Shown here: one piece after another, positions 47,725 to 61,100 of the stretch | Numbering within the stretch: the first letter of the stretch is position 1 | Layout: each line of letters begins with the position of its first letter | Assembly (NCBI GenBank): GCA_963678705.1 | Contig: OY783208.1 | Location: 682,001 to 746,000, forward strand | Source of the DNA: Panorpa germanica | Taxonomy: Eukaryota > Arthropoda > Insecta > Mecoptera > Panorpidae | DNA: 64,000 nt | Reading direction: 5' to 3' | The notes under the pieces: model-generated | The model's input: the letters and a program-made list of their open reading frames with translations, nothing else | Database searches by the model: none | What the model was told of the DNA's origin: nothing | Program-made: the position numbers and the translations under genes

Positions 47725-50013
47725 TCAATTTTCATATCCAGTTAAGTTCGTGAGGTTTGCCCCATTAAATGCTTCTTGTTTAAATGTTTCAGACATGTTC
47801 GTTTTAAACGGTTCAAGTATTCCCATTAATTGCTTCCTATTACTTACAGGTCGTCTATTGTTGGTTCTATTGTTGATTCTATTGTTGAATTTATTTGCAA
47901 TAAATATATTACCTGGCAGCCATCTTCTTTCATTACCTTTTGGATTCAGATTTTCCGAAGGTGTATTTTTATTTTGTACAGATTTTTCAGCTTCTAGCTC
48001 CTCAGTTTCGATCAGCTCCTTTTCTGGCTCCGGTACTTCATTGGGGGATACTTTTGATTCGATTATTTCAGTTGTTGATTCTTCATTTGTAAGATTTGAA
48101 GATTGTGTATCTATTAGATCACTTTCTGAATGTTTATTCTTCTTTTTATCTTTTGTCTTCTTTATTTTCGTCTCTTCTTGTAATTGTGTTCCATTTTCTT
48201 GATATATTTCACTAGATTCTTGTATAATTAAATTTTCTTCTGTCTTTTTTGGATTATCTTCAACATTTACTGTGTCATTTTCTAATTCTTGATGTTTACG
48301 CTTTTTCTTTTTCCGTTTCTCAGGTATTTCTGTATTTATCTGTTGTTCTACACCCTTCTGTAATTCGTTCAAATTCTCTGCCTGTTCAGTTTCCATCAGA
48401 TTGTTTTCTGCTTCAATTTCGGGCTCTTTACTATCTGGTACCCCATTTCCTAGTTTTTCAATATTTAAATTAGATTTCTGCTTTTTTTTATCTTTTGCTT
48501 CCTTTATTTTCGTCTCTTCTTCGAATGGTGTTCCATTTTCTTGAGTTATTTCACTAGATTCTTGTATAATTAAATTTTCTTCCATCTTCTTTGGATTATC
48601 TTCAACATTTATTGCTTCATTTTCTAATTCGTGATGTTTACGCTTCTTTTTCTTTTTCAATTTCTCAGATATTTCTGTATTTATCTGTTGTTCTACACCC
48701 TTCTGTAATTCGTTTAAATCCTCTGCCTGTTCTTCAGTTTGTAGCTCATCAGTTTCCATCGGATTTATTACATTTTCTGCTTCAATTTCGAGCTCTGGTA
48801 CCTCATTTCCTAGTTTTTCAATATTTAAATTAGATTTCTGCTTTTTTGTCTTCTTTCTTTTCTCAATAACAACCTCCTCCTCTTTGTGCTTTTCTTTTAT
48901 ATCTGTATTCAACTCTTCTAATACAGAATTAGTTTCCTTATTATTCTCTCCCTGTATTCCTTCATTTTCTATAACTGTTTCTGATTCGTTAGCTTTTTCT
49001 TTCTTCTTACATTTCTTGCTTGGACTATCCTCAACAATTGATGTTTCATTTTCCAATTCTTCTCGTGTCGTACACTTTTTCTTCTTTTTTCGTTTTTCAG
49101 GTAATTCGGAATTTGTTTCTTGTTGTTCTCTCATCTCTAATTGGTGCAAATTCTCTGAATGTTCCACTTCCTGAATTTCTGCTTTAACTTCTGGATTATT
49201 ACTATCTGCGAGTTTATTTTCATTTGTAGTTTCATCAGTTATTTGAGTTTTTATTTCTTCATTTGCTGATTCTTCGTTTGTAAGATTTTTTGAACGTTTT
49301 TTTACAACAAAACCTGGGATTTCTATCAGCCCTTTTCCAAGTGTTTCAATGTTTGAAATGTTGAAGTGTTTCAATGTTTTAGATTCTTTCTTATTATCCA
49401 CCTTTTTATCCAAAGGTTTTCCAAGAATGTTGTTAACTTTTCTCTTGTTTTCAGTTGGTTTCACTTTTTGTTTCTGGAAGTCGTTATTTTTTAGCTTTTT
49501 ATTTTTTTTCGCTTCTTCTGTTTTCGTTTTCTGTTTCTTGCTTGGAATTTCTTCAATATTTGATGTTTCCATTTCTAATTCTTGGTGTTTTCGCTTTTTT
49601 TTCTTTTCTCGTTTTTCTGTTATTTCAGAATTTATGTCTTGGTCCATACTCTGCTCTAAAATTACATTATCATCAACTTCTTTCGATTTTTTATCTTTCT
49701 TTTTGTGTTCTTTTACATCTTCTCCATTTTCCACGACTTCTTTTGATTTTTTTTCTTTCTTTATAGTCTTCTCTGTTTTTTCTAAATTCGCTAAAATATC
49801 ACACAATAAATTTTGATGCCCATTGTTGCCATTTTCAATAGTTTTCGACTTCTTTTCTTTATTTTCATCGACATTTTTTTCTATTTTCACTTCTTCTTTA
49901 ACAAATTCATCGACAACATGTTTTGACTTCTTTTTCTTTTTTTCTGGTATTTCTAAAACTGGTTTATTATCATCGACTCCAGAAGTTTCTTCAGATTTAC
50001 TTTTCTTCGGCAT
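47725..50013 (-). CDS. Lys/Glu-rich repetitive protein, single exon, 762 aa
   Basis: An uninterrupted frame of 762 codons with no intron. The sequence is highly charged: long KEKE stretches and many KKKKRK clusters that would serve as nuclear or nucleolar targeting signals. A motif of the form EK-(K/R)n-KH-x-ELE is repeated four times, near residues 144, 310, 455 and 568. Residues about 392-508 and 509-618 are a tandem duplication of roughly 115 residues, still very similar at the DNA level (48,490-48,840 and 48,160-48,480). The last 70 residues differ: Asn/Arg-rich (RINNRTNNRRPVSNRKQ) and not acidic, possibly an RNA-binding or anchoring tail. I do not recognise the family. The composition resembles the tail of its upstream neighbour PINX1 and of nucleolar proteins generally, so a nucleolar role is a guess. 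The length of the open frame in AT-rich DNA and the CDS-like codon pattern make it a real gene. Confidence 0.75.
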   Translation of the reverse strand: MPKKSKSEETSGVDDNKPVLEIPEKKKKKSKHVVDEFVKEEVKIEKNVDENKEKKSKTIENGNNGHQNLLCDILANLEKTEKTIKKEKKSKEVVENGEDVKEHKKKDKKSKEVDDNVILEQSMDQDINSEITEKREKKKKRKHQELEMETSNIEEIPSKKQKTKTEEAKKNKKLKNNDFQKQKVKPTENKRKVNNILGKPLDKKVDNKKESKTLKHFNISNIETLGKGLIEIPGFVVKKRSKNLTNEESANEEIKTQITDETTNENKLADSNNPEVKAEIQEVEHSENLHQLEMREQQETNSELPEKRKKKKKCTTREELENETSIVEDSPSKKCKKKEKANESETVIENEGIQGENNKETNSVLEELNTDIKEKHKEEEVVIEKRKKTKKQKSNLNIEKLGNEVPELEIEAENVINPMETDELQTEEQAEDLNELQKGVEQQINTEISEKLKKKKKRKHHELENEAINVEDNPKKMEENLIIQESSEITQENGTPFEEETKIKEAKDKKKQKSNLNIEKLGNGVPDSKEPEIEAENNLMETEQAENLNELQKGVEQQINTEIPEKRKKKKRKHQELENDTVNVEDNPKKTEENLIIQESSEIYQENGTQLQEETKIKKTKDKKKNKHSESDLIDTQSSNLTNEESTTEIIESKVSPNEVPEPEKELIETEELEAEKSVQNKNTPSENLNPKGNERRWLPGNIFIANKFNNRINNRTNNRRPVSNRKQLMGILEPFKTNMSETFKQEAFNGANLTNLTGYEN
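48160..48840 (-). repeat. Tandem duplication of about 345 bp inside the Lys/Glu-rich gene
   Basis: Two adjacent units (about 48,490-48,840 and 48,160-48,480) share long near-identical stretches, including the segments around 48,690-48,720 and 48,345-48,375. Both stay in the reading frame, so the duplication lengthened the protein rather than breaking it. Confidence 0.8.
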
Positions 50014-51502
50014 TTTAATGTTGAAAATCTGGAATTATAGTTTCATTAAAATGTAATACAAACTTCAAAACTAGGTGTTAACAGTAAGTGAGCAAATTAT
50101 AAGTGCAGAATTGGGGCCCTATTCCTGAGGCTTGCACATTTTACGAATTACTTTTAAAAAAGTATTTATGAACTATAATAATAATTAATAATAAAATTCA
50201 GGAATAGTACAGCAACATACTTTTAAAAATGATTCATAAAATGTTTTACTTATGGCCCCTGTAGGAGTTGCTGTTTAAGATGAAGTTAAAAACACTAAAT
50301 CCTTAATGTCAGGACCTAGGTTTAATATCATACTCACGATATAACAATTAATAATTAAATAAGCTAATTCTAATAATAAAACTTACCCCAATTGTTCATT
50401 AAAGTTATTAACACTGTGCAATATTTTAGGTTATGTATTTGTAACAGTATTAAATCTTCAGTTTTACATATTAAACCACATTTCTTTACATTAAACTTAA
50501 AAATATAGATTTAGAAAATAAATAATTTGTTGTTTTTATAACTTATATTAATTTAAATAATTAAAAAAAAACACATGTAACTAAAAAACACGTCAGTTAA
50601 AAACATGTGTTATGTTATAAATGGAAATGGCCTGTGTAGAAATTAATAATATAGAATGAAGTAAAAACACTTAAAAAAAGAGCGGGAGTTTTAAAATGAT
50701 TAAATAAATAAATTATTAATTAATTACATTCAAAAGTAATTAATATTTAAACTTATAATCAATCATATTCAATATAATTTCTTAATAGTTCTAATATGCC
50801 TGTGTAGAATTGATAATATAAAATAAAGTAAATGCACTTCACAAAGAGCGGGAGTTTTAAAATGATTAAATAATTTAATTATTAATTAATTACTTTCAAA
50901 AGTAATTATTATTTAAACTTAACATATAAGAAAACAAATGTCCAAGTGTCCTTGATAAATTTTTAATCATATTTGAACGTCACAGGCAACTGTTGTTTTT
51001 CTTCGTTAACAATATTCATAATATCAATACTTTGTGGTGCAGAACATTAGTAAAAACTTTTATCCACCTCCTTTACACTCTGCTATAAAAAGACAGCAAT
51101 TTATAGATGGAAATAGACTTTTTATAACTTTTGTTGTTGTTTATTGATTAAAGAACCAAAACAAGTATTCTAATTGTTAATAGCTCCTATAATATTGCGA
51201 TTATTAAAGAGTACTTGGATATTTGAGGTCTTATTACACAAACCCATTAACAAAAAGCTTAAAATCTATAATTAATATCAAACATTCGATCCATTATTAT
51301 ATTTTTACTGACTTCCTAGATCCACAGGTCGTTTCCTATCTAATAATTATTTATCACCGATGCCTAAGTATTGAAATATCACTGCCTCAACGATCTTGGT
51401 CACGATACTTATATAATATACGAATTACAAAAGAAAAAACATTAGTTTCATCAAGTTTACAAATAATTTATTATCATTTTGTATTAAAACATTAAAAAAT
51501 CA
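50014..51502. other. Intergenic stretch between the Lys/Glu-rich gene and PINX1
   Basis: Both genes run leftwards, so this holds the promoter of the former and the 3' end of the latter. A local duplication occupies 50,628-50,935. A short piece near 51,173-51,230 (CCTATAATATTGCGATTATT) resembles family H. No further gene. Confidence 0.5.
50628..50935. repeat. Direct duplication of about 135 bp, spaced about 170 bp
   Basis: The units at about 50,628-50,760 and 50,798-50,935 share GCCTGTGTAGAA and AGAGCGGGAGTTTTAAAATG. Confidence 0.85.
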
Positions 51503-54307
51503 TCAAAGATCATGCTTTTTAGATTTCTTCTTTTTCTTTTTAGGTTTACTGGGCTCGTCTTCATTATTTACTACATTTTCCTCCTTCGGTTTCTCTAAAT
51601 TTTCTTCATTTTCTTCAATTTCAGCTTTTCTTTTCTTACTTTTTTTAACAACTATATCTTGCTCTATTACTTTATCTGAATCTTTACTTTTTTTCTTCTT
51701 TTTCTTTTTAGGTTCATCTTCAGAAATATTTACAACAGGTATTTCAACTTCCAGTTCTTCGGCTTTACGTTTTTTCTTCTTTTTCTGCTTTTCACTCTCT
51801 TCTGGTTTATTGTTTACTTGTTCAACATCTTTCTTTGTTTTAGATTCATCAACATTTAGATCTACATCTTCTTCACAACTTTTCTTTGATTTTTTCTTTT
51901 TCTTTTTAGATTTTTTAATATTATCTTCTTCTACGATTGCACCAGCTTCATTATCTAATACATTACTGGAGTCTTCGTCTTTGGTTTCCATTTTGAAACC
52001 ACAAAAACCATTTTCAACATTTTCCTGTTCGTTTTCTTTCACAGAACAAAGGACACCATTGGAACCAAGTTTGTATTTACTTTTTCCATACGATGCTGGC
52101 ATTTTTGATTTAAAGTAATCAGCTATACTTTGAGACGATTCTGTGGTTGGAATTCCGAAAGAAAGTCCACCAGGTCTGCAAAAATAAGATAAGGAATTAA
52201 TAAATAATGAATTTAATAAGGTTATATTATTTGTAGTATGTTAAATTTTACTTTTCTTGCGGTTGGTCAAATTTAACAACTCCATAATTCAATTTCGGGG
52301 CTTCTACAGGTTCAGGAGTTGCTAATGTCTTTTTCCCAAATATATTTGCTAAGTCCTTTGCACTGTATTTGGAAATATCTTTGCCTCTTGTAAATTTGTG
52401 ATAACTGAAACAAAAATTGATAATGTTATCAACAGAACAAATGAATCTACTCAATTCAGTTTAAATCTGCAATAGTCCACTATAAAATTGTGTGTACACC
52501 CGTTACAGTATCTAAACTTATCAGCCACCATTTTAAAGGTTTTCTAACGTTCTACAACTTTCATTAAAACATTTTTCCGATAAAATCAATACTTTACGTA
52601 TATTTATTAAATTAAAAATATCTTAACATATTTTTGTTATTAGTAAAGTTTCAAACCAGGAAGTATAGAAGCATGTAGAAGTCGATTTTTATGATTTTTT
52701 TGCAGCTAAATGAAAGCTTCTTTCTTATTTCTGTTTAAACATCTTCTTAGGGCACGTCTTCACCTTCTTAAAAGTATTTTTGGAACGTAAGAATATTAAT
52801 TATTACCTGAGATATATCCATACGCAAGTCACCTTGTTTTTCAGGCAATTATACTATATTATCTATTCTAGAAATCGCATTATTTTTCGATTCACTAATT
52901 ATCTATTAATTAATAATTATAAGAGAATATTTTTGCACCACGTTGGATTGTTATTCACAAAGAGTGTGTGAGCAAAATTTGAGCCCGATAGCTTATCAGA
53001 AACAAGCCTAAATTAAGCACTAAGACATTTACGTTAGAATCTGCTAAAGTCCACTATAAATTTGCTAAAGATTGGTTTGACACACTTAAATTTGTGTTGT
53101 GAACAATATCTTAAATTCTAGAAATGTATATTACATGTACTGATAAAGTTAACTATCAGGATCTCAAATGTGATTTGTTTTAAACAATTAAAGGACCAGG
53201 ATAATTAAAGGGACAAAACTTTGCAAATATTTAAAGTAAAAGTAATAAAGATATTTAATTTCTCCACAGTATTTCGAAAATTGTAAGCCTGTAGCACAAT
53301 CTGTAGCTACATTATAAAAGAAAATAGGATTCTTTTTCTAAGGGGATGATTTCCAAACAACGGTTGCTCCGATTCATGTGATTTTTGTAACACAAATTCA
53401 CAACTTGATAATCTAGAAGTTTTTGTTGAATTAATGGTTTTATTTCAGATGTACTATGTCTTCTAGGTGCCCTACAAATTTAAGAAGAATATGATTCTTC
53501 ATTCTTCGGCGTTTTTACAATTAAAAACACATATTTCGGTACCAGAAAACATGTATCTTAACAGAAACACCTACTGAAATTGATTCTCCGTTCTATTTCA
53601 ACTTTCAGAGGGGTGATACAACCCTTTATTATGGTTTTTATGATACTTACTGTACTCTAGCTTTAGACTTTTTGGATTTTTCTTCCAAGGAAACTCCGCT
53701 AATTTCCTTTTTGGATACAGAAGTTAAAGATTCGCTTTGTTGAAAACGTGTAAAACCAAATCCTGCTGTTTTAGGTTCTTCCTCCTTTTCAACACTATCA
53801 TTTGAATTTTCGCTGCCTTCTAAACTTTTTAACAAAGAATTAAATTGGGTCTCATGCTCGATCCATTGGTCCCCATTATCTTTAAAGCCCATCCCTTAAA
53901 AAAAAGACAAATTAAGAAACCTACTGTAAACATGATATAAAAAATGGTTCAAAATGTTATTTACCTTTGCTGTCATTCTTGTAGGCTACTTTAATATGCT
54001 CTGTCGTTCCATTTAAATTAGCCCCAAGACCTTTTCCACTAGACCAACCCATTTTTTCCAATATTTTTTGACCAAATTTACTGGAGTCTACAAAATTTAA
54101 GGTTAGGTTTTTTTGACATATACTTTAAAACAATTTGTACTGATTATTTTGTAAATATAAAGAAAGAATACTGTGTATTATATGTTTTTTAATTAAGTAA
54201 ACTATTTATATGTAATTAAATATGTGTAATTTACCTTGAGACCAATCTTTACCACGCGGATTTAAAGACCATTTCGTCTTACGACGAGGCTCTGCTAACA
54301 TAGCCAT
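51503..54307 (-). CDS. PINX1: PINX1: G-patch protein, PIN2/TERF1-interacting telomerase inhibitor 1
   Basis: PINX1 is a nucleolar G-patch protein. In yeast its counterpart activates the helicase Prp43 in ribosomal RNA processing; in mammals it also inhibits telomerase. Exons (minus strand): 54,235-54,307; 53,965-54,087; 53,651-53,894; 52,252-52,404; 51,503-52,175, joining in one frame of 1,266 nt (421 aa). The start MAMLAEPRRKTKWSLNPRG matches the family N-terminus. The G-patch (residues about 25-70) shows FGQKILEKMGWSSGKGLGA. Downstream, the WIEHETQFNSLL, SLEEKSKKSKARVHYHKFTRGKD and YFKSKM blocks align with human PINX1 in order. The C-terminal third is Lys-rich with repeated KKKKKKSK clusters, as in human, although longer. 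The largest intron (52,405-53,650) contains dispersed repeat pieces. The gene is head-to-head with the DDHD phospholipase gene. Confidence 0.95.
52497..52585. repeat. Two-copy repeat in the PINX1 intron
   Basis: Inverted match of 24,060-24,150 (AACTTATCAGCCACCATTTT). Confidence 0.75.
53113..53195. repeat. Two-copy repeat in the PINX1 intron
   Basis: Inverted match of 6,735-6,805. Confidence 0.8.
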
Positions 54308-55157
54308 TTTTATATAAAATTAAAGATAATTATTAAAATATAATAATAAATTAATTTATATAAATTCACTATGTTTTAAAGAACCACTCAGAATCACTTT
54401 TAAAACTTTGTTAAACACTTTAGAAGGAGGTTAGGTGACAAATAAAATATAAAGTGAAGTTATCATTGAACAAATACCAAGCTTGTGTTTAATAAAAGGT
54501 TTGTTTCCACAATTGGTTTGTTTCTTTAACTAATTAAAAATTAATTACTTATTAGAATTAATTAATTAAATAAATAATTCTAAGAAACTGGTTAAATATA
54601 AATAAATGAAAGGAACCTTGAAGCTGATTTTACTTTTACAATAAAAGAATTAGTGCAAATAATGCAAGAATTTCAATGACACAGTCTTACCAATATATAA
54701 GTATAGTTAGATATTTTATATTACAAAAATTACACGTGTGTTTTACATTTTTTCAATATTTTCCATTAAATTATATATTAATTAAATATTTAACATAATG
54801 TGTTACATAATATATGAGTCATTTTAAATAAATTTATAATAATATAATATATAAAAAGTGTTCTATTGTTAAAAAATAATAGTTTTTTGTATAGATTATT
54901 CTGCGCCTGTCAGATTTTAATAACGTATATGTGGTGTAATGTCAAAAATGACAATTAATATTTCTGTGTGCAATACAAATGACAAGCAAATGACTAATTA
55001 ATACTTAAAACTAATTATAATCAAAAGATTATTAATATATGTTTTTAAAAGTATTATTTAAATATAATTGTGTTGATTTATTAATAATGTTTTTATATAA
55101 ATTTTGACATAAATTTAGTGTTGTGATTTGTTCAATTAGTCAATAGTTTATTTAAAA
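54308..55157. promoter_or_regulatory. Divergent intergenic region between PINX1 and the DDHD phospholipase gene
   Basis: 850 bp separate the two start codons, which face away from each other. The sequence is AT-rich with runs of TTAATTAA-type words and holds no element of the families listed here. Both promoters are expected in it; no specific factor site could be identified. Confidence 0.5.
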
Positions 55158-58100
55158 ATGAATTATCAAAAATTATTATCTAAATTTAATTATATGAATA
55201 CCGATACTGTTGAAGATGATTATTTTGAATCAGAAATAGATTTAGATAGTGTTGATAAAAATCCAGAGGTTGAAAATAAACGTGTACAATATGAAATATC
55301 TCAACAAAAATTAAAAAACGGTGAAGAAATTTTAATTGTTAAAAATAATGATAGTTCAAGAGATATAAAGGACGAACTTTGTGAAGAGGGTGCTATTCTT
55401 GAAGAGCCTATTCAAGGACTTCGCCCTGAAGAGGTTAGAATTAAAAATAATTATAAAAAACTAGTTTTAGTTCTTGTTTCTATGTAGTTTTTGCATTTCA
55501 TTTTTGTTATAATACATTTAGAATAGAACAAGGTCATTTTTATGATGTCACTAAAACCACTAGCTTTTTATTTTATCTGCATATAATTAGTTTTTACTTA
55601 ATTATAATTCATTATCACTACAACTACTACTTTAATTATCTAATACACTTCCCGAAAATGTTTGATTAACTAAAAATTTTATTAATTTTTGTCGAAATAT
55701 TTATAACCTTACTTACCACTTCAATTTTTGACAGAATTTGATAAAATTTAAGTATGTTGTTAATATAAGTATCCTTAATTTAGTGACCAAGTTTTTAAAG
55801 TTTTGACCAGCTGTAAAGCGAGATATTAATAATAAAAGTGTATATATATAACCTACAAAGTATAAAAAAGGGAGGTCATTATTTTAACATATATCTCAAG
55901 AACGGTTCTTCAGATTTTATTAAAATAACTTAAATATTATAGAGGAATAAATAACGAAACTTTTGACTGTTTTTTAGATTGTTTGATAAGTTAGTAAAAA
56001 AGTTATAAAGGTTTAAAGTTGTAATGGGTTTGTGTCCTATGTCTTAATTTCTATAAAAGTGTACTACATATTGATAAAGTGGGTTACTAGAACTCCTTAT
56101 ATGTTAGGAGATATTAACAATTAAAAAAGTCATTTTGTCTCTTTAATTATTAAAGGGATTCAACTTTGTACACATTCCAAATACATGTGACATCACAACC
56201 GCTGCCAACCTTACAGCTCATAAATCTCTGCTATATGTATTTATATATCAAAATATCAAATATTATTTACAGCTGTTTCAAGGAACAATAAAGTTTCAAT
56301 ATTATGTCTGCCTTAGCAGGGTTAAATAAAATGAAAACTTATTATATTTTGACTTGACCAACAGCTGCAAAACATTACACCTAATCAACAAATAACTGAC
56401 CTATCCCACTACATGTTACGTCATAAATATGGCCGACCATTTCTAGCGCTAAAACTACAATTCAAACTTTTAATTGTTATATCTCCGTCAATATTTAGAT
56501 ATTTAATAAAATAGACACGCCAATACACATTTATTAATATTAATTTCAATCAACAATTGAAAAATCGACCACTAAAAAATGAGGACACAAGCCCATTGAT
56601 GAAATTGACAGCCCCTGTATATATCTTTCCCGGTAAGAAATCGTATAAATGCATTTACTTAAAGTTGCGAAATTATTGGATTTATTTTTGTAGGTTTTCT
56701 GTCTGACTTATATCATATTTCACCAGTTTAAACCCAGGAAAATCGTTTAGAAAGTAGATTCCTTAAATTAAATAATGTTAAGACGTTAACAGAGATAAGA
56801 AATTGTGTTGTGGGCTTGTGTCCTCATTTTTTAGTGGTCGATTTTTCAATTGTTGATTGAAATTGATGTTAATAAATGTGTATTGGCGTGTCTATTTTAT
56901 TAAATATCTAAATGTTGACGGAGATATAGCAATTAAAAGTTTGAATTGTAGTTTTAGCGCTAGAAATGATCGGCCATATTTGTATGACGTGAAATGCATT
57001 TTAACGTCAAGTCAAGTCAGACATGATATTGAAATTTTATTGTTCCTTGAAATAGCTGTAAATAATATTTGATATTTTGATATATAAATACATATAGCAG
57101 AGATTTATAAGCTGTAAGGTTGGCAGCGGTTGTGATGTCACATGCATTTGGAATGTGTACAACGTTGAATCCCTTTAATAATTAAAGACTAACATATAAG
57201 GAGTTCTAGTAACCCACTTTATCAATATGTAGTACACTTATATAGAAATTAAGACATAGGACACAAGCCCATTGATAAAGTTGGCTATCATAACCTCAAA
57301 TATAATATCCAATTATTTTTATTCAATTCGCGATATTGTGCAAAAGAGATGCAGAATTAAACGTCAAAGCATCGACCCATAATGTTTCAATATAATGTCG
57401 TGACATAAAACGAAAAATACATTACATTAATGATTTATTCTCTTTTTAACAGGTGCGGTGGTTTTACAAGTCCATCCAGGATAAGACATGGCTCGAATTT
57501 TCGGGCTACGATTCCCTAAGAATAGAAAAAAAATACCGGGACCTATACAAACATCATTCCAATTCAATACTAGAACACAATGTAGATTTTCCCGAATTAG
57601 AAAATGGTATAGATGCCACAGATATAAATAACATAGAAATAAAATTAGAAAATTTAGAAAATAGAAATTCACAAGCAATATTAACAAATAATATAAAATT
57701 GAATTCAGTATTTGAAAGTTCAGATTTACCAACTTATAAAATAGAAACAAATTTTAATGAAATTTTATCAAAAAATAATAAAATACCAAAATTAGAAATA
57801 AATTTAAAAAATTCTAAAAAATTGCCTTCATCTGTGGATGACAATAATAGAAAAAATGATGAAGAAAGTGTAATTGTTAATAATACAGAAAAAATAGTTG
57901 TTAATGGTAAAATGGACCTTAATGGCCACAATGTTGGCAACAATGGGGTAAGCTTGGAAGAAGAAGATGTCTTTGATGACGCCGAGGAGAAAATTTCAGC
58001 CGAACATATCATCATCAATGAAAGCTACAACAGTAAAAAGAATAGCTTGGATAGCAACAGCTCCAAAGAAGATAAATTTGATCCCACCAGGAGAATTGTA

Positions 58101-61100
58101 GTGAGAGGGGGTGAGTATTCATTAATTGAGGGGCGCTGGGGGGCCTGTGCTTGTGTCCTATGCCTTAATTTCAACAAATCCGTACCATACATTGATAAAA
58201 ATAGCTTCCAGAACCTCAAATGTCTAATTATATTATATTTAAATAATTCACTAATTAATTTTGAATCACTTAACAAAAATTTAGTATCAACAGAAAAAGT
58301 TTTAATCACATCTAATTGGATTTAGATCTTTCTAAACTATAATTTATGCATTCAAATATAACATGATCCAAAGTTCCTTCTTCACCACATTGACATCTAT
58401 CGTCGGATTTAATATTAATTTTGTACAGGTGAGCTGGACAGGTGAGTTTTACAATGATTACTTTTGATTCTGATTATAGTTGATATCATTTTGCGGGGCT
58501 CATTTCTAAACCATCTTTTCTTACTTAAATTTGGATGTAACATATAATAATCTCTTCCTTTTAACTGACTTTTGTTAATGAAATCTTGGTTTCTCAAATT
58601 GAAGTTTCATTTTTTGATTATATAAATTTCATATGAAGGTAATTTCACTTTGATCTCAATTTCCAAATTTATTGATTCCTTTGCCAATTTATCCGCAATT
58701 TCGTTTCCTCTTATTCCACAATGTCCTGGTATCCACATAAATTTTATGGTATTATTCTTATTTATTAAATTGAAATACACCCCCTTAATTTTGCGTGTCA
58801 AAATATCATTATTTGATTTGTAATCATTAGAATTTAAATTTTTTAAAACACTTAAAGAATCCGTTATTATTATAACTTTATTACTGTTGATATTTTCATT
58901 AATTTCCAGTGCTTTTAATATTGCTAATTGTTCTCCAGTATAAGAGCTAACTTTGTTATTTCATTTAAATTTATCAAATAATAAATGTATGTGTTCATAT
59001 TTAGCAAATCCTGCTTTATTTCTTTCTCAATCAATGGACCAATGCATCTGTATATATTATTTAATTAATTAAATTTGTGATGTCACATGCATTTGGAATG
59101 TGTACAACGTTGAATCCCTTTAATAATTAAAGAGACAAAATGACTTTTTTAATTGTTAATATCTCCTAACAAATAATTGGACATTTGAGGTTCTAGTAAC
59201 CCACTTTATCTTAAACTTAAATAAAATCCGCAAATTAAAATAAGAAATTGACCTTTTTCAGGCATGTACGAAGTGGACTTGATAAATCTAACTTGCGAGT
59301 CAATCTATTGGCCAGGAGAGCAGTGTTTCATAACCAGGTAAATATATTTCACTCACTGTTAAAGCTAGCGCACACTATACTATTAAAATGATATTTATTT
59401 TCTGTTTTTCAGGGGGTTATTTTTTTACGATGGATCTTGGCAACCCTTAGAAATGAAACCAGCTCATTTAATGGAAGAAAAACATCTAGAATTATTTGGT
59501 GGAAAAATTCACTCTGATTATTGCACTGGAGGTACTATAAAAACTGCAACAGGTGATACTTACTTTGATAAGCTTTAACTAATATTAATGGGCTTGTGTC
59601 CTCATTTTTTAGTGTTCGATTTTTCAATTGATGTTAATAAATGTGTATTGGCGTGTCTATTTTATTAAATATCTAAATATTGACGGAGATATAGCAATTA
59701 AAAGTTTGAATTGTAGTTTTAGCGCTAGAAATGGTCGGCCATATTTATGACGTAACATGTTTTGTAGCTGTTGGTAGTCCTGTGTATCTAGTACTCAAAG
59801 AATAATAAGTTTTTATTTTATTTAACCCTGCTAAGGCAGACATAATATTGAAATTTGATTGTTCCTTGAAATAGCTGTAAATAATATTTGATATTTTGAT
59901 ATATAAATACATATAGCAGAGATTTATGAGCTGTAAGGTTGGCAGCGATTGTGATGTCACTTTTTTAATTGTTAATATCTCCTAACATTTAAGGAGTTCT
60001 AGTAACCCACTTTATCAATATGTAGTACACTTTTATAGAAATTAAGACATAGGACACAAGCCCATCATTAACTACTGATTAGGTTGATTTTTAAGTAATT
60101 TATATTACTGTTTCTTTTTTTAGTGATACACACAGAAAATTTCACAGAATATCACGTTGCTTGGCTTTCTCCGAATGAAATTTATTTGTACTCCGATAAT
60201 GCACCAAGTAAAATAGTAAGGAGTGTTACGCATAGGCTGGGCTTCCAAAAATGTAAGTTTATTTCAAGAAACGCCTGTTACACGCAACCACTTTAACTCT
60301 TGTGTTAAAATATTAACCAGGTTTTTTGTGTTTAAATCGTTTTATGTAAGTAACTATAAACGCGAATCAAAATCTAAAGCTGCAAATAGTTAGATGAATA
60401 ACGTATCTACATTTTAAGCTTTCTTCCACTGAGATGTTTGAACAAATACATTTATTATTTGATAAATTTAAATGAAGTAACAAAGTTAGCTCTTATACTG
60501 GAGAACAATTAGCAATATTAAAAGCACTGGAAATTAATGAAAATATCAACAATAATAAAATTATAATAATAACGGATTCTTTAAGTGTTTTAAAAAATTT
60601 AAATTCTAATGATAACAAATCAAATAATGATATTTTGACACGCAAAATTAAGGGGGTGTATTTCAATTTAATAAATAAAAATAATACCATAAAATTTATG
60701 TGGGTACCAGGACATTGTGGAATAAGAGGAAACGAAATTGCGGATAAATTGACAAAGGAATCAATAAATTTGGAAATTGAGATGAAAGTGAAATTACCTT
60801 CATATGAAATTTTTAATATAATCAAAAAATTAAACTTCAATTTGAGAAACCAAGATTTCATTAACAAAAGTCAGTTAAAAGGAAGAGATTATTATATGTT
60901 ACATCCAAATTTAAGTAAGAAGAGATGGTTTAGAAATGAGTCCCGCAAAATGATATCAACTATAATCAGAATCAAAAGTAATCATTGTAAAACTCACCTG
61001 TCCAGCTCACCTGTACAAAATTAATATTAAATCCGACGATAGATGTCAATGTGGTGAAGAAGGAACTTTGGATCATATTATATTTGAATGCATAAATTAT

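Noticed and set aside
58110-58325. Extension of DDHD1 exon 2 past 58,110 into an open frame ending LITSNWI
   Set aside because: A strong GTGAGT donor lies at 58,111, the next exon joins in frame there, and the extension enters family A and LINE sequence.
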